A DNA stretch of 64,000 nt, taken from Niveispirillum cyanobacteriorum. GTDB lineage: Bacteria > Pseudomonadota > Alphaproteobacteria > Azospirillales > Azospirillaceae. Below, one piece after another: positions 1 through 9,913 of the stretch (positions are counted from its first letter, which is position 1; every line of letters begins with the position of its first letter). Below the pieces are notes generated by a model. The model was not told the DNA's origin. It saw only the letters and a list, made by a program, of their open reading frames with translations, and searched no databases. The stretch lies in contig NZ_CP025611.1 in the NCBI RefSeq assembly GCF_002868735.1, positions 490,501-554,500 on the forward strand. The letters are read 5' to 3'. A program made the position numbers and the translations under genes.

Positions 1-511
1 CCTCGTTCAACTTGATCAGTTTGTTGATATCTTCCTGAAACTTGTAAAACAGCGGCGTCTGCTGATCACGCATCATTGCACTGGCTTCCTCAGACTTGTT
101 TTGCCTGGACAGTGCATGGACAGATTTCCAGTTAGCCATATAGGCAGCCCATTTCGACATCGCGCTGTCGTAGATGTCCTTTTCATCTTTGGAGCTTATC
201 AATTGCTCATAGTTTTTCCGGGATTGTTCGAATTCCTTCTGCGCACCTTCCATCCGCCCCTCAAGGTAATCCATTTCCTTTTCATTCAGGGCCAGTACGT
301 GCTGGTATTGATTGACCCTGGTTCGCAGTGCGGACGTGAAGATATCCTCGATTTCCTTGATCGAAGGCAGCGCATTCGTTCCGATGACGGTGCCGTTATT
401 TGCCACGCTATTCATACGGTTCAGGGATAGAAGGCCCAGCATCAGCGTCAGGGCCAGGACAATTCCAAAGGCCGCCATGACGCGTGTGCGAATGGAGATA
501 TTACTGAACAT
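1..511 (-). CDS. Methyl-accepting chemotaxis protein, N-terminal part (cut by window edge)
   Basis: The minus strand encodes 170 residues from an ATG at 511, preceded by a strong AGGAGG-type ribosome site (514-521), and is still open at base 1. It starts MFSNISIRTRVMAAFGIVLA, a cytoplasmic stub followed by a first membrane segment (about residues 9-30). A helical periplasmic four-helix-bundle sensor region follows. The N-terminus is clearly paralogous to the complete chemoreceptor at 728-2410, sharing VIGTNALPS, an NQYQH.LA segment and an INKLI.LNE segment. The HAMP and signalling domains must lie outside the window. By family knowledge it would sit in the inner membrane and signal through CheW/CheA. 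The ligand is unknown. The assignment rests on the paralogy and the membrane/sensor layout. Confidence 0.85.
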   Translation of the reverse strand, partial: MFSNISIRTRVMAAFGIVLALTLMLGLLSLNRMNSVANNGTVIGTNALPSIKEIEDIFTSALRTRVNQYQHVLALNEKEMDYLEGRMEGAQKEFEQSRKNYEQLISSKDEKDIYDSAMSKWAAYMANWKSVHALSRQNKSEEASAMMRDQQTPLFYKFQEDINKLIKLNE

Positions 512-669
512 ATTCCCTCCTAAAGGACCCGCCACTCTAAAAGAACTATACCAAATGTCATATGCCTGTATGTCGCGCTGAACAATCTATGCGTTAGGAT
601 AGTAATTAAGGTTACGAAATACCGGTGGTGCGGGAGGGGCGTCTGTTCCTGCGTCTTCCGGGCAAAGAA

Positions 670-699
670 AAGGCCCGCCCCCATGAAGGGGCGGGCCTT
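670..699 (-). terminator. Rho-independent terminator of the chemoreceptor gene
   Basis: A perfect 12-bp GC-rich stem (670-681 with 688-699, loop 682-687) lies 29 bases past the stop of the minus-strand chemoreceptor. On that strand it is followed by TTCTTT. Confidence 0.85.
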
Positions 700-727
700 G
701 TCGGAAACAGATTTCAGGGCTTTATGA

Positions 728-2410
728 TCAGGCGGCGCGGATGTCGGCCAGGAACTGTTCGACGCGTGCGCGCAGATGCTCTGCCTGCTGTGACAGTTCC
801 TTGGCCGCCCCCAGCACCTGGGTGGCGGATGCCCCGGTCTGTGCAGCGGCTTCGGTCACCTGGCTGACATTGGCCGACACTTCCTGGGTGCCGGTTGCGG
901 CCTGGGTGACATTGCGGCTGATCTCGGAGGTTGAAGCCCCCTGCTGTTCCATGGCGGCGGCGATGGAGGCACCAATCTCCGACACGGACTGGATGGTGGT
1001 GCCGATGGAGCGGATGGCGGAGACGGAACTGTCGGTCGCCTGCTGCACCGAATTGACCTGTGCCGCGATCTCCTCCGTTGCCTTGGCCGTCTGGTTGGCC
1101 AGGGCCTTCACTTCCGATGCGACCACGGCAAAGCCCTTGCCGGCCTCTCCGGCCCGTGCCGCCTCGATGGTGGCGTTGAGCGCCAGCAGGTTGGTCTGGC
1201 CGGCAATATCCTGGATCAGCTGCACCACGGCGCCGATCTTGCCCGCCGCCTCGGCCAGACCCGCGACGGTATGGTCAGTCTGGCGAACCTCGGTGAAGGC
1301 GCGGTCGGAAATGGTCTTGGAGCGGTTGACCTGGGTATTGATCTCGGTGATGGAGGCGGCCATTTCCTCCGCAGCGGCGGCGACCGTCTGGACATTGGCG
1401 GTCGTCTGCTCGGCAGCGGCGGCAGCGGCAGCAGCCTGCCGGTTGGTTTCCTCGGCAATGGCGCTCATGCTTTGCGCGGTGGCGTCCAGTTCGGTGGCGG
1501 CGGAACTGACGGTGCGCAGGACCGCGGAGGATTGCTCATCGAAGGCCTTGATCAGGTCATTGACGCGGGCCGCACGGGCCTCCTTGGCGGCCTGTTCCTG
1601 TTTCTGCACCTCGGCCAGACGGTCAGCCTCGATCAAGCCATCCTTGAACACCTGCACCGCGCGGGCCATGTCGCCGATCTCGTCACCCCGGTCGCCGCCT
1701 TCAACGGCCACTGTCAGCTCATGCTTGGCCAGACGGTTCATCGTGTCGGTCATGCTGCGCACCGGCTTTACAACACCGCTAATCAGTGACCAGCCGGCGG
1801 CGATGGCCAGGGCCATGGCCAGACCCAGCATCAACCCGATCAGCAGCAGGGAGGTGCTGGCATTCCGGTCCAGGTCCCCGACCAGTTCCTCTGAAGTGCG
1901 TTCGTTCAGTTGGATCAGCTTGTTGATCTCAACCTGCATCTCCTGGAACTTCGGGGTTAGCACATCGCGCATCATGTTGCCGGCTTCGACATCCTTTTCC
2001 GCTGCCGACAGGGCGCTGACCTGCGTCCAGAGCTGCATATTCTCATTCCACAGGGCGCTGACCCGGTCAAAAATCGCCCTTTCATCACTGTCGTTGATCA
2101 GCGCCGCATAGCTGGATTTTGCCGTTTCCAGATCCTTCAGCGCGCCCTCCATACGTGTTTCAAGCGTCTTCCGCTGCTCATCGTTGGTGGCCAGGATATG
2201 CTGGTACTGGTTCATGCGGGCACGGACAGCCGATGTATAAATGTCGCCGGCAAATTTCACTGAAGGTAGAGCGTTGGTGCCAATCACCATCCCATCGCTC
2301 GACATTTCATTCATCCGTACCAGCGAAAGCACGCCGAGAGCCACGGTCAGGGCGAGAATGATCCCAAACGCCGCGAGAACGCGGAGTTTGATCGACAAAT
2401 TTTTAAACAT
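728..2410 (-). CDS. Methyl-accepting chemotaxis protein
   Basis: A complete 560-residue chemoreceptor. The ATG at 2410 was chosen because it has a GGAGAG ribosome site and aligns with the start of the paralogue at 511; a longer reading exists in the frame. Layout: membrane segment about 9-30, four-helix-bundle periplasmic sensor about 35-180, second membrane segment about 190-212, HAMP with [14 protein letters not shown], then a long coiled-coil signalling domain. The highly conserved hairpin tip is visible ([20 protein letters not shown]). The C-terminus (LADIRAA) lacks a CheR/CheB-binding pentapeptide. By family it controls CheA through CheW. Tandem position with the partial paralogue upstream indicates a recent duplication. 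The ligand cannot be read from sequence. Confidence 0.95.
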   Translation of the reverse strand: MFKNLSIKLRVLAAFGIILALTVALGVLSLVRMNEMSSDGMVIGTNALPSVKFAGDIYTSAVRARMNQYQHILATNDEQRKTLETRMEGALKDLETAKSSYAALINDSDERAIFDRVSALWNENMQLWTQVSALSAAEKDVEAGNMMRDVLTPKFQEMQVEINKLIQLNERTSEELVGDLDRNASTSLLLIGLMLGLAMALAIAAGWSLISGVVKPVRSMTDTMNRLAKHELTVAVEGGDRGDEIGDMARAVQVFKDGLIEADRLAEVQKQEQAAKEARAARVNDLIKAFDEQSSAVLRTVSSAATELDATAQSMSAIAEETNRQAAAAAAAAEQTTANVQTVAAAAEEMAASITEINTQVNRSKTISDRAFTEVRQTDHTVAGLAEAAGKIGAVVQLIQDIAGQTNLLALNATIEAARAGEAGKGFAVVASEVKALANQTAKATEEIAAQVNSVQQATDSSVSAIRSIGTTIQSVSEIGASIAAAMEQQGASTSEISRNVTQAATGTQEVSANVSQVTEAAAQTGASATQVLGAAKELSQQAEHLRARVEQFLADIRAA

Positions 2411-2580
2411 TATTGCTCTCCGGATTAGCGGATTGAAAGATTTGGGGGAATGCGTTGGAAGCGTAATAAGGTTAATGAGAAAACTATTAAAATTCAATCA
2501 ACGTCCCGGTATGACAAGGGGCATTGACCAATCGTTTTTGGGCGATGAAAACTATCACAAGGATATAGGACAGATTGAAA

Positions 2581-2611
2581 CCGCCATTATCCGCCTGTCG
2601 GATAATGGCGG
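2581..2611 (-). terminator. Probable terminator after the histidine kinase
   Basis: A perfect 12-bp inverted repeat (2581-2592 with 2600-2611, 7-base loop) lies 17 bases beyond the stop of the minus-strand kinase. On that strand it is followed by TTTCAATCT, a weak U-tract. Confidence 0.6.
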
Positions 2612-2627
2612 CGAATGCTACCGGCGG

Positions 2628-3848
2628 TTACTGAGTGGCCGCGCCGGGAGCGTCCGGGGGCAGGCGCACGCTGACGACCGTTCCCTGGCCCGGAACGGAC
2701 GAGATATTCAAGGCGCCGCCCAGCATCTCCACGAAACGGCGGGTCAGGGGCAGGCCCAGGCCCGTTCCCTTCGGATGAGGCTTGTCGGGTTGACGCACCT
2801 GACCAAAGGGCTTCATGGCGGTGGCGATATCCTGGTTGGCGATGCCCACCCCGGTATCACGGATCACCAGGATGACAGCGCCACCATCATCCAGCCCCGC
2901 CACCTCCACCGTGACGCGGCCACCGCGCGGCGTGAACTTGATGGCGTTGGAGGCGAGGTTGATGACGATCTGGCGTACTTTTTCAGGATCGGTGCGGATG
3001 CGCAGTGGCACGTCCGGCACCTTGATATCCAGGGTGATGCCGGTACCTTCCGCCAGCTGCCGCAGCATGCGCGCGCTGTCCTGCACGGTGCGTCCGATAT
3101 CGATGTCCCGGATATCCAGCGGATCGGCCCCGGCCTCTGCCCGTGCCAAATCCAGGGTGCCATCGACAATGGCCAGCATATGGGTCGCGGCCTGATGGAT
3201 ATCGACGGCATATTCGGGATAGCGGGGGTCCGTATGGGCCCCGTGTGCGGCATCGCGGATCAGTTCGGAAAAGCCGATGATGGCATGCAGCGGTGTCCGC
3301 AGCTCATGCGAGGCGTTGGCGATCATTTCTGTCGTGGTGCGGCTGTCGCGCGGTGCCGGTCTTTGTTCCAGCAACCGCCGCTCGGCGATCTTCAGCAACT
3401 CCATCGCCTCGGTCAGGCGCTGGTTGCGCTCCGCGGCGGCCAGTTCCGCCTTGATCAACCGGTCACGCAGCCGCAGATGGGCCAGCAGGCGGGTTTGCAG
3501 CTCCGCCAGCGTTTCTGGCCGTTCCATCACCTCCAGCACGCCCAGTTCCACGGCGGTGGTCCGTTGATGCGGCAAAACATCGTCGCCGATCATGATGATG
3601 GTCGGTTCCACCGGCAGTTCCGCCGCCCTGACATTAGCAATCAGGCCCAACGGCGTGCCCACGCCGTCCAGGTCAAGCACCAGCAGGGCAGGCCGCCGCG
3701 ACCGGCATGAGGCCAGCAATTCCTCTTCCGATTTCAAAAGGCGCAGGTCGACCTGGGGCGACAGCCGTTTCAGCGCGGCTGGCGCCGGATAGCGGGATTT
3801 ATCCCCGCCAACGACCAGGATCGTGGCGGGATCGTCCTTTACATGCAT
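2628..3848 (-). CDS. Soluble hybrid-like histidine kinase with N-terminal receiver-like domain
   Basis: 406 residues with no membrane segment or signal peptide, so probably cytoplasmic. Residues about 8-125 resemble a response-regulator fold (ILVVGGDKS, LLVLDLDG, a late KxxxRPETL-like region) but the usual acidic pocket is poor, so it may be a pseudo-receiver. A coiled-coil linker (about 128-165) leads to HisKA with H181 in NASHELRTPLHAIIGFSE. HATPase boxes follow: N-box INLASNAIKFTP, G1 DTGVGI, G2 GTGLGL. It probably autophosphorylates on H181 and passes phosphate to an unlinked regulator. There is no partner gene next to it, and the input signal is unknown. Confidence 0.88.
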   Translation of the reverse strand: MHVKDDPATILVVGGDKSRYPAPAALKRLSPQVDLRLLKSEEELLASCRSRRPALLVLDLDGVGTPLGLIANVRAAELPVEPTIIMIGDDVLPHQRTTAVELGVLEVMERPETLAELQTRLLAHLRLRDRLIKAELAAAERNQRLTEAMELLKIAERRLLEQRPAPRDSRTTTEMIANASHELRTPLHAIIGFSELIRDAAHGAHTDPRYPEYAVDIHQAATHMLAIVDGTLDLARAEAGADPLDIRDIDIGRTVQDSARMLRQLAEGTGITLDIKVPDVPLRIRTDPEKVRQIVINLASNAIKFTPRGGRVTVEVAGLDDGGAVILVIRDTGVGIANQDIATAMKPFGQVRQPDKPHPKGTGLGLPLTRRFVEMLGGALNISSVPGQGTVVSVRLPPDAPGAATQ

Positions 3849-3965
3849 GTCAATGCGGGCGAAGTTTCACTGTTCCTAATATTTGGCACAGGTAGTTTCG
3901 CTTGTCGCCTGCAACCTTGCCGCCCCCACCGCATGGGCGATACGAATTGCCGGTGGGTGTTACCT

Positions 3966-4439
3966 CTAACGGTCAGACCAGCGGTCAGCGGCATTCTGAT
4001 CGCTGTGACGCGCATCGACCCAGCGCTGGCCCGCATCACCCGTCTCTTCCAGCTTCCAGAATGGCGCCTTGGTTTTCAACCAGTCCATGATGAAGCGGCA
4101 GGCATCGAACGCCGCCTCGCGATGGGCCGATGCACAGGCGACCAGGACGATGCGTTCCCCTGGTTCCATCCGGCCATACCGATGGATGATCAGGCAGGCC
4201 GACAGGGGCCAGCGTTCCCGCGCCTCTGCCTCAATGGCTTCCAGCTGCCGTTCGGTCATGCCGGGATAATGTTCCAGCGTCAGGGCGCGGACGGTGCCCG
4301 GCCCTTCGCCGGCCTGCGGGTGCAGGTCACGGACCAGACCGGTGAAGCTGCACACACCGCCGATCCCGGTATCGCCATCGGACAAGGTCGCCAGTTCGGC
4401 CCCGATGTCGAAATCATCCCGCTGGACCCTGACCGCCAT
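3966..4439 (-). CDS. moaE: Molybdopterin synthase catalytic subunit MoaE
   Basis: 157 residues, normal for the large subunit of molybdopterin synthase. The enzyme moves sulfur from MoaD thiocarboxylate to precursor Z (cyclic pyranopterin monophosphate) in the cytoplasm. Recognisable parts are GGVCSFTGLVRD near residue 28, LEHYPGM, IIHRYGRMEPGE, and the C-terminal block FIMDWLKTKAPFWKLEE carrying the conserved lysines (K-T-K and the later W-K). The start codon overlaps the moaD stop by one base (TGATG), so the two are translationally coupled, as expected for a fixed-ratio complex. The C-terminal tail after WVDARHSDQ is slightly longer than usual. Confidence 0.96.
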   Translation of the reverse strand: MAVRVQRDDFDIGAELATLSDGDTGIGGVCSFTGLVRDLHPQAGEGPGTVRALTLEHYPGMTERQLEAIEAEARERWPLSACLIIHRYGRMEPGERIVLVACASAHREAAFDACRFIMDWLKTKAPFWKLEETGDAGQRWVDARHSDQNAADRWSDR

Positions 4440-4693
4440 CAGCCGCCCGTCACCGGCGGGAACAGGGCCACCTCGTCCCCGGCCGCGACGGGGTGGGTGA
4501 GAGGCACATATTCCTGGTTCACGGCCACCTTGACGACATCCAGATTGGCCAACGCCTCGGCATAACCATCGCCGCGATCGCGCAGCCAGCCGATCAGGCC
4601 CGCCACATCCGTCACCCCATCGGGCACGGCAACCCGTTCTTCCGCGATGCCGATCTTGGTGCGCAACCAGGCGAAATAGAGCAGCTTCAGCAT
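4439..4693 (-). CDS. moaD: Molybdopterin synthase sulfur-carrier subunit MoaD
   Basis: 84 residues with a ubiquitin-like beta-grasp fold. It ends in the diagnostic FPPVTGG, whose C-terminal GG is adenylated and thiocarboxylated by MoeB-type enzymes and then inserted into MoaE. It starts MLKLLYFAWLRTKIG, typical for the family. It lies 4 bases downstream of pgsA and overlaps moaE by one base. The uvrC-pgsA-moaD-moaE order is common in alphaproteobacteria. Together with mobA at 45852-46523 it shows that the host makes molybdenum cofactor. Confidence 0.96.
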   Translation of the reverse strand: MLKLLYFAWLRTKIGIAEERVAVPDGVTDVAGLIGWLRDRGDGYAEALANLDVVKVAVNQEYVPLTHPVAAGDEVALFPPVTGG

Positions 4694-4697
4694 AAGA

Positions 4698-5270
4698 TCA
4701 CCCCTGTGGGTTCAGCATATGGCGCAGGCCGGCGCGCAGATAATCCCATCCGGTCAGCAGGGTCAGGGCGGCAGCCAGCCACAGGCCCACCTCCCCGATC
4801 AGGGTGACGGGCCAGCCCTCCGGCCCGTCGGCACCGACGATCAACCAGCCAATAGCCCCCATCTGGATACCCGTCTTCCATTTGGCAAGCTGGCTGACGG
4901 GAACGGAGACGCGCAGGCCGGCCAGGAATTCGCGCAGGCCCGACACCATCACCTCCCGCAGCAGGATGATGATGGCGGGAATAACGGCCAGCCCCGCGAT
5001 CTTGCCCACCGCCGCTAGCATCATCAGGACAGCGGCCACCAGCAGCTTGTCGGCGATGGGGTCCAGGAACTTGCCGATCAGGCTTTCCTCCCGCCAGATG
5101 CGGGCCAGATAGCCATCGAACCAGTCGGTGATGCAGGCCGCCGCATAAAGGCCCAGCGCCGTCCAGGCGCTCCATTTCCCCGGAAAGAACAGCAGGGCCA
5201 CGATCACGGGGATCACGGCGATGCGCGACAGGGTCAGGATATTGGGCAGGCTGGTCAGCATGGGTGCCAA
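4698..5270 (-). CDS. pgsA: CDP-diacylglycerol--glycerol-3-phosphate 3-phosphatidyltransferase
   Basis: 190 residues, a polytopic inner-membrane protein with about 4-6 hydrophobic segments. It carries the CDP-alcohol phosphotransferase signature D-G-x2-A-R-x8-G-x3-D-x3-D, seen as FDGYLAR followed by GKFLDPIADK (about residues 50-76). It makes phosphatidylglycerol phosphate from CDP-diacylglycerol and sn-glycerol-3-phosphate, the committed step to phosphatidylglycerol and cardiolipin. An alternative start at the second Met (MLTSLPNILTLSR) removes three residues and is equally plausible. It lies 50 bases downstream of uvrC on the same strand. Confidence 0.95.
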   Translation of the reverse strand: MAPMLTSLPNILTLSRIAVIPVIVALLFFPGKWSAWTALGLYAAACITDWFDGYLARIWREESLIGKFLDPIADKLLVAAVLMMLAAVGKIAGLAVIPAIIILLREVMVSGLREFLAGLRVSVPVSQLAKWKTGIQMGAIGWLIVGADGPEGWPVTLIGEVGLWLAAALTLLTGWDYLRAGLRHMLNPQG

Positions 5271-5320
5271 GTCGGAATGGTGAAGGGGCCGGCGCCTGGG
5301 GAGGGCCGGTGGCGCGCATC

Positions 5321-7264
5321 CTATCCTTCCCCGTGGAAGTGATCATAGATGATTCTGGCGACAGCCTCGCTGATCCCCTCCACGGCCTGGAGATCGGCCA
5401 GCCCCGCGCGCGACACGGCGCGGGCGGAACCGAAATGCAGCAGCAAAGCCTTCTTGCGGCGGGGTCCGATTCCCTGGATCTCGTCAAGGGGCGAGGCGCT
5501 GATGGCCTTTTCCCGTTTGGCCCGGTGCGTACCGATGGCGAAGCGGTGCGCCTCGTCGCGCAGGCGCTGCAGGTAATAGAGGACGGGGCTTTTATGCTCC
5601 ATGCCAAACGGCGGGCGGCCTGGCATGAAGAAACGTTCCCGCCCGGCATCACGGTCCGGCCCCTTGGCAATGGCGACCAGAGGCACGTCTTCGATGCCCA
5701 GTTCGGCCATCACCTCCATCACCACACCCAGCTGTCCCTCGCCACCGTCGATCAGCACCAGATCGGGCCAGGTTTCGCCGGCCCGCTCCGGGTCTTCCTT
5801 CAGGGCACGTTCGAATCGGCGGGTAAAGACCTCGCGCATCATGGCGAAATCGTCGCCGGCAGCTTCGGGCGCCTTGATGTTGAATTTGCGATAGGCGTTC
5901 TTGATGAAGCCGTCCGGCCCCGCCACGATCATGCCGCCGATGGCATGCGCGCCCTGGATGTGGCTGTTGTCATAGACCTCAATGCGCTTGGGCGGATCGG
6001 AAAGGCCGAAGGCTTCCGCCACCCCGGCCAGCAGTTTGGCCTGACTGCCCGTCTCGGCCAGACGGCGGCCATGCGCATCGCGGGCATTGGTGATGGCGTG
6101 ATCGACCAACCGCTTCTTGTCACCGCGCTTGGGCGCGTGCAGTTCCACCTTCGACCCGGCGCGCACACTCAGCGCCTCCTGCAACAGCGCCTCTTCGGTC
6201 AGATCATGGCTGACCAGTATCAGCGGCGGGGCGGCCTTGTTGTCATAGAACTGGGCGATGAAGGAGGCCAGGACCTCCTCCACCTCCAGCACCTTGTCAT
6301 GACTGGGGAAATAGGCGCGGTTGCCGTAATTGCGCCCACCCCGGAAGAAGAAGACCTGGATGCAGGTGCTGCCCCCTTCCTGATAGGCGGCGATGATGTC
6401 GGCATCATCCACGCCCTCGACATTGATATCCTGATGCGCCTGGATGGCGGTCAGGGCGCGGATACGGTCGCGCAGCTTGGCGGCGCGTTCAAAATCCAGC
6501 GCTTCTGCCGCCGCCTGCATATCGGTGGCCAGCGCCGTCTGAATGTCGCGGCTGCGCCCTTCCAGGAACTGTTTGGCCTCCTTGACCTGATCGGCATATT
6601 CAAACGCCGTTACCTTCTCCACACAGGGTGCCGTACAGCGTTTGATCTGGAATTGCAGGCAGGGGCGGGTGCGGCTGTTGAAGATGGTGTCAGCGCAGGT
6701 GCGCAGCTGAAACGCCCGCTGTAACGCCGTCAGCACGCGGTTCACGGCCCCGGCGGACGCGAAGGGGCCATAGTAGGACCCTGCCTCCGTCCGCGTGCCC
6801 CGATGCTTGGTTAGCTGCGGATAATCCTGCCCGCCGGTAATCAGGATATGCGGGAACGTCTTGTCGTCGCGCAGCAGCACATTATAGCGCGGCATCAGCT
6901 TCTTGATCAGATTCGATTCCAGCAGCAGGGCCTCCACCTCGGTATGGGTGGTGACGAACTCCATCTGCGTGGTCTCGGCGATCATGCGTTGCAGCCGGAT
7001 CGGCAGCTTGACCGGCATCGTATAGTTGGTGACGCGCTTTTTCAGGCTGCGCGCCTTGCCGACATACAGCGCGTCCCCCTCATCATTCAGCATCCGATAG
7101 ACGCCCGGCCGGTCGGGCAGGGTGCGCAGATAGCCCTTGATGATCTCCACCCCCCGGTTCAGATCGGCCACGGCGCGTTTGCGCTTGCCCGGCGCCGTCG
7201 TGGGCGCTGCGGCGTCGGCGGGGGGCAGGGGGGCGGGTGGATTGTGGTCGGCATCGTCGATCAT
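5321..7264 (-). CDS. uvrC: Excinuclease ABC subunit C
   Basis: UvrC makes both incisions around bulky DNA lesions in nucleotide excision repair together with UvrA/UvrB. The start used is the ATG at 7264 ([10 protein letters not shown]), giving 647 residues; 12 further codons are open upstream. An N-terminal GIY-YIG nuclease domain is seen as [23 protein letters not shown] motif follows ([18 protein letters not shown]), then the RNase H-like domain with DNSHIQG and [11 protein letters not shown]. Paired helix-hairpin-helix motifs close the protein ([20 protein letters not shown]). The alanine/proline-rich N-terminal extension before the nuclease domain is lineage-specific. Confidence 0.96.
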   Translation of the reverse strand: MIDDADHNPPAPLPPADAAAPTTAPGKRKRAVADLNRGVEIIKGYLRTLPDRPGVYRMLNDEGDALYVGKARSLKKRVTNYTMPVKLPIRLQRMIAETTQMEFVTTHTEVEALLLESNLIKKLMPRYNVLLRDDKTFPHILITGGQDYPQLTKHRGTRTEAGSYYGPFASAGAVNRVLTALQRAFQLRTCADTIFNSRTRPCLQFQIKRCTAPCVEKVTAFEYADQVKEAKQFLEGRSRDIQTALATDMQAAAEALDFERAAKLRDRIRALTAIQAHQDINVEGVDDADIIAAYQEGGSTCIQVFFFRGGRNYGNRAYFPSHDKVLEVEEVLASFIAQFYDNKAAPPLILVSHDLTEEALLQEALSVRAGSKVELHAPKRGDKKRLVDHAITNARDAHGRRLAETGSQAKLLAGVAEAFGLSDPPKRIEVYDNSHIQGAHAIGGMIVAGPDGFIKNAYRKFNIKAPEAAGDDFAMMREVFTRRFERALKEDPERAGETWPDLVLIDGGEGQLGVVMEVMAELGIEDVPLVAIAKGPDRDAGRERFFMPGRPPFGMEHKSPVLYYLQRLRDEAHRFAIGTHRAKREKAISASPLDEIQGIGPRRKKALLLHFGSARAVSRAGLADLQAVEGISEAVARIIYDHFHGEG

Positions 7265-8109
7265 GGTCCAGCATGTGGCGCATCCGGCCCCGCCGGTCAA
7301 TCACCCGCTGAAACGCAACGCCTGCACCCCTCTGCCGCTGCCGGAGGTCATAGAGCATATCCGGAAGCGGTACCGGTAACCGGGACCGGCCACCCATCCG
7401 GTCAGCCGATGATGGGTGGGGACGGCTGGAGATGATTTCCACGAAACCTGTGGATAAGTCTATGGACAAGTACTGGGGAGGATGGTGTGAAGCCAGGGGT
7501 TCTGCGGGTTCCATCGTATTGCCCAAAAAATAGGCACGAAAAATCATTGCATTGATTTTATTGAGTTTTTTGGAAGTCAAGCAGACACCGAACTGTCATG
7601 AAGGCTATTCCGGGGCTTGACAGCGCCAAGAATCGGTTTGTAGCGCGGCCTGTTGTCTGCCTGTGCAAAAAACCTAGGACCATGAACGCAGCCGGCAGGA
7701 CGCAATTCGTCCCGGCCTGGGAACCGCTCCCCCGACTATGGCGTTAAGACTTCGTTTACGGTTGGCGCCTGTCCCTATCCGGCCCCTACGTAAGACCGGT
7801 GCCCTGTCCTGCGGATCGCGTTCTTTGCGACCCGCCTTATCGTCCTGTTGCTGGGAATGTGCACCCAAATCTGCTGCCGAAGCCATTTGCCTTCACCGGT
7901 CGGGGATGGCAGCCATGTTCACACGCCAATCTATCGGACCGAAACAGGCAGATGCTTGATTTGCCAGTCATATTGTGCGCTGCAACAAAGAAGTTGACGA
8001 AAAAAGCGGCAAAGGGCATTATTACGACCGGATATGTTGCGACGCAGCAGGACGTTCCAGGCTGCGCGCCGATCCGGCGACACTGACGACAGACACATTG
8101 GGGAAAGCC
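7265..8109. other. 845-base intergenic region upstream of uvrC and the phasin
   Basis: No convincing gene was found in either strand; the small open frames lack ribosome sites and recognisable composition. The middle (about 7500-7580) is AT-rich. The right end must hold the phasin promoter and the left end the uvrC promoter. I see no tRNA or tandem repeat here. Confidence 0.5.
7973..7988. promoter_or_regulatory. Possible PhaR-type operator upstream of the phasin
   Basis: TTGTGCGCTGCAACAA has TTG/CAA ends around a TGCGCTGCA core, resembling the TGC-rich operators bound by PHB-responsive PhaR repressors in front of phasin genes. It lies about 120 bases before the phasin start. This is inference from pattern and position only. 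Confidence 0.3.
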
Positions 8110-8583
8110 ATGGCCACCAAGAATCCGTTTCTGGACTTCGATCCGACGAAGTTCTTCGACATGAACCGTCTGACCGACTTCCAGAAGGCCTTCACCGAAT
8201 TCAAGCTGCCCAGCCCCGATTTCGAGGGTGTGGTTGCTGCCCAGCGCCGCAATGTGGAAGCCATCGTCGCCGCCAATCAGCTGGCCGTCGAAGGCTATCA
8301 GGCTGTCGCCCGTCGTCAGGCCGAGATCATCCGCCAGTCCTTGGAAGAGACCTCGACCATCATCAGCGAGCTGATGACCCCCGGTACCCCGGAAGACAAG
8401 GTGGCCAAGCAGGCCGCCCTGGTGAAGGCTTCGTTCGAGAAGGCCTCCGCCAATCTGAAGGAACTGTCCGAGCTGGTGGCCAAGTCCAACAGCGAAGCGG
8501 CCGAAGTGCTGTCCAAGCGCGTCAAGGAAAGCATCGAAGAGCTGCAGGGCGTTCTGGCCAAGGTTACGCCCAAGAAGGGCTGA
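8110..8583 (+). CDS. Phasin family protein (PHB granule-associated)
   Basis: 157 residues starting MATKNPFLDFDPTKFFDMNR; the frame is open further upstream but this ATG matches the family N-terminus. The protein is almost wholly helical and rich in A, E and K. It contains the phasin-2 pattern FQKAF...AQRRNVEAIVAANQLA..GYQAVARRQAEIIRQSLEE, followed by a predicted coiled coil and a lysine-rich tail. Phasins coat polyhydroxyalkanoate granules and control their number and size. It is monocistronic, with a strong terminator 30 bases after the stop. The presence of a phasin implies that the organism stores PHB, although phaC/phaA/phaB are not in this window. Confidence 0.92.
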   Translation: MATKNPFLDFDPTKFFDMNRLTDFQKAFTEFKLPSPDFEGVVAAQRRNVEAIVAANQLAVEGYQAVARRQAEIIRQSLEETSTIISELMTPGTPEDKVAKQAALVKASFEKASANLKELSELVAKSNSEAAEVLSKRVKESIEELQGVLAKVTPKKG

Positions 8584-8605
8584 TCCCAGTCAAACGTCAC
8601 TGACG

Positions 8606-9832
8606 TCAGTTGAAGGCCGCCCCCCGTGGGCGGCCTTTTTCGTCGATGGGGAAAGGGATGACGCGGCTGTTGCCGGTGGGTGTGTGACGACCCTCCTGTC
8701 GCTGCCGCTTATCGGCATACATGGCCTGATCGGCATGGCGCAGCAGGCTGTCAATGTCCCGCCCATCCCGTGGGGCCAGGGCGGCCCCCAGGCTGATCCG
8801 CACCGGCTCGACATCATCGCCCAGCACGATGGGGCCCTCGACCATCTGGCGCAGGCGCAGGCAGGCCGTGTCCAGCCCCTCGCCATTATCCAGATTGCTG
8901 AACAGCACCACGAACTCGTCCCCGCCGATGCGGGCGGCCTCATCGCTACTGCGAAGCCCGTCACGCAGACGGTCGGCGACGGCGCACAGCATGGCATCGC
9001 CGCCACCGTGGCCATAGCGGTCATTGATCGACTTGAACTGATCCAGATCGAAGAAAGCCAGCCCGAAGCCGGGTCCGCCTCGCCCTAGCCGGGCAAGGGC
9101 GCGGCCCAGCACCGCCTCCAGATGCCGGCGGTTGGCCAGTTCTGTCAGCGGGTCGATCTGGCTGACGGCCTGCACCTGCTGGCGCACCCGCATATTAACG
9201 GACAGCATCAAGCCAAAGACCCAGCCAAGGCCGCACAGGGCGACAATTGTGAAGATCATGCTGTTGACGGCGAGATAGGGGAATTTCTCCCCCTCTTCCA
9301 GGGTCAGCGCCACGATCCAGCGCCAGCCGGCCGCCGCCGCCATCAGCAGCATGAAGGCAGCCGCCATTCCATGGACCAGCCGCTCATGCGAGGCGGTCCG
9401 CCACATCATGACCAGGGCTGTGCCCGTCAGGCACAGGACACAGATCGCATCGTGCCAGAGGTAACGGCGTGTCACGACCTCCCGGTTCAGAAGAGAGATG
9501 GCGACAGCGGTCAGCATCGCCGCCAGCACCAGCAGGCGGCGGGCGTCCGCCCGCCCGAATCCCCGGAACCGCAACGCGCCTTCCAGCATCAAGATCATAG
9601 AGGCCAGGTTGAGTGAATTGTTAAGCACCGTATAGATCGGACCTGTCATCACCTGCTGGATGACCATCACGGACAATACCCAGGCGCTGACATGCAGCGT
9701 CTGCGACAGGCTCCAGACATCCAGACCATCCACGCCTGGATTGATCCGCCAGACCAGAACCAGGGCAAACGCATTGATGACGGCAAGCGCCGCCACCACC
9801 GTTGACATGGTGAAGAAATCAAGCCCAGGCAT
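8606..9832 (-). CDS. Membrane diguanylate cyclase (GGDEF)
   Basis: 408 residues. The N-terminal half holds about six hydrophobic segments (residues about 10-210), the first including VVAALAVINAFALVLVW, and looks like an unnamed MASE-type membrane sensor. The C-terminal GGDEF domain has an intact active site (RIGGDEFVVL) and an intact inhibitory RxxD site (RSSD, five residues before GGDEF), so it should make c-di-GMP from GTP and be product-inhibited. No EAL or HD-GYP domain is present. The neighbour at 9914-11125 is a full-length paralogue with the same start (M-FFT-ST), which supports the ATG at 9832. The last residues are encoded by the phasin terminator. Confidence 0.93.
   Translation of the reverse strand: MPGLDFFTMSTVVAALAVINAFALVLVWRINPGVDGLDVWSLSQTLHVSAWVLSVMVIQQVMTGPIYTVLNNSLNLASMILMLEGALRFRGFGRADARRLLVLAAMLTAVAISLLNREVVTRRYLWHDAICVLCLTGTALVMMWRTASHERLVHGMAAAFMLLMAAAAGWRWIVALTLEEGEKFPYLAVNSMIFTIVALCGLGWVFGLMLSVNMRVRQQVQAVSQIDPLTELANRRHLEAVLGRALARLGRGGPGFGLAFFDLDQFKSINDRYGHGGGDAMLCAVADRLRDGLRSSDEAARIGGDEFVVLFSNLDNGEGLDTACLRLRQMVEGPIVLGDDVEPVRISLGAALAPRDGRDIDSLLRHADQAMYADKRQRQEGRHTPTGNSRVIPFPIDEKGRPRGAAFN
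8613..8641 (+). terminator. Rho-independent terminator of the phasin gene
   Basis: A perfect 10-bp stem (8613-8622 with 8628-8637) runs into T6 (8636-8641). It lies inside the last codons of the opposing diguanylate cyclase gene, so those codons double as terminator sequence. Confidence 0.88.
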
Positions 9833-9913
9833 CGCCCCGCCCGCCTGTATACAATTGCCCCGTGTTAACCATATGTCGGTGCGGCGGCCCCGCCAAGCGG
9901 CTTTCCCTATCCG

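Noticed and set aside
741-2111. 456-residue plus-strand open frame
   Set aside because: Antisense to the complete chemoreceptor, whose domains are unambiguous.
3880-3900. Possible sigma-54 element (TTGGCACAGGTAG...)
   Set aside because: The -12 TTGC is missing at the required spacing.
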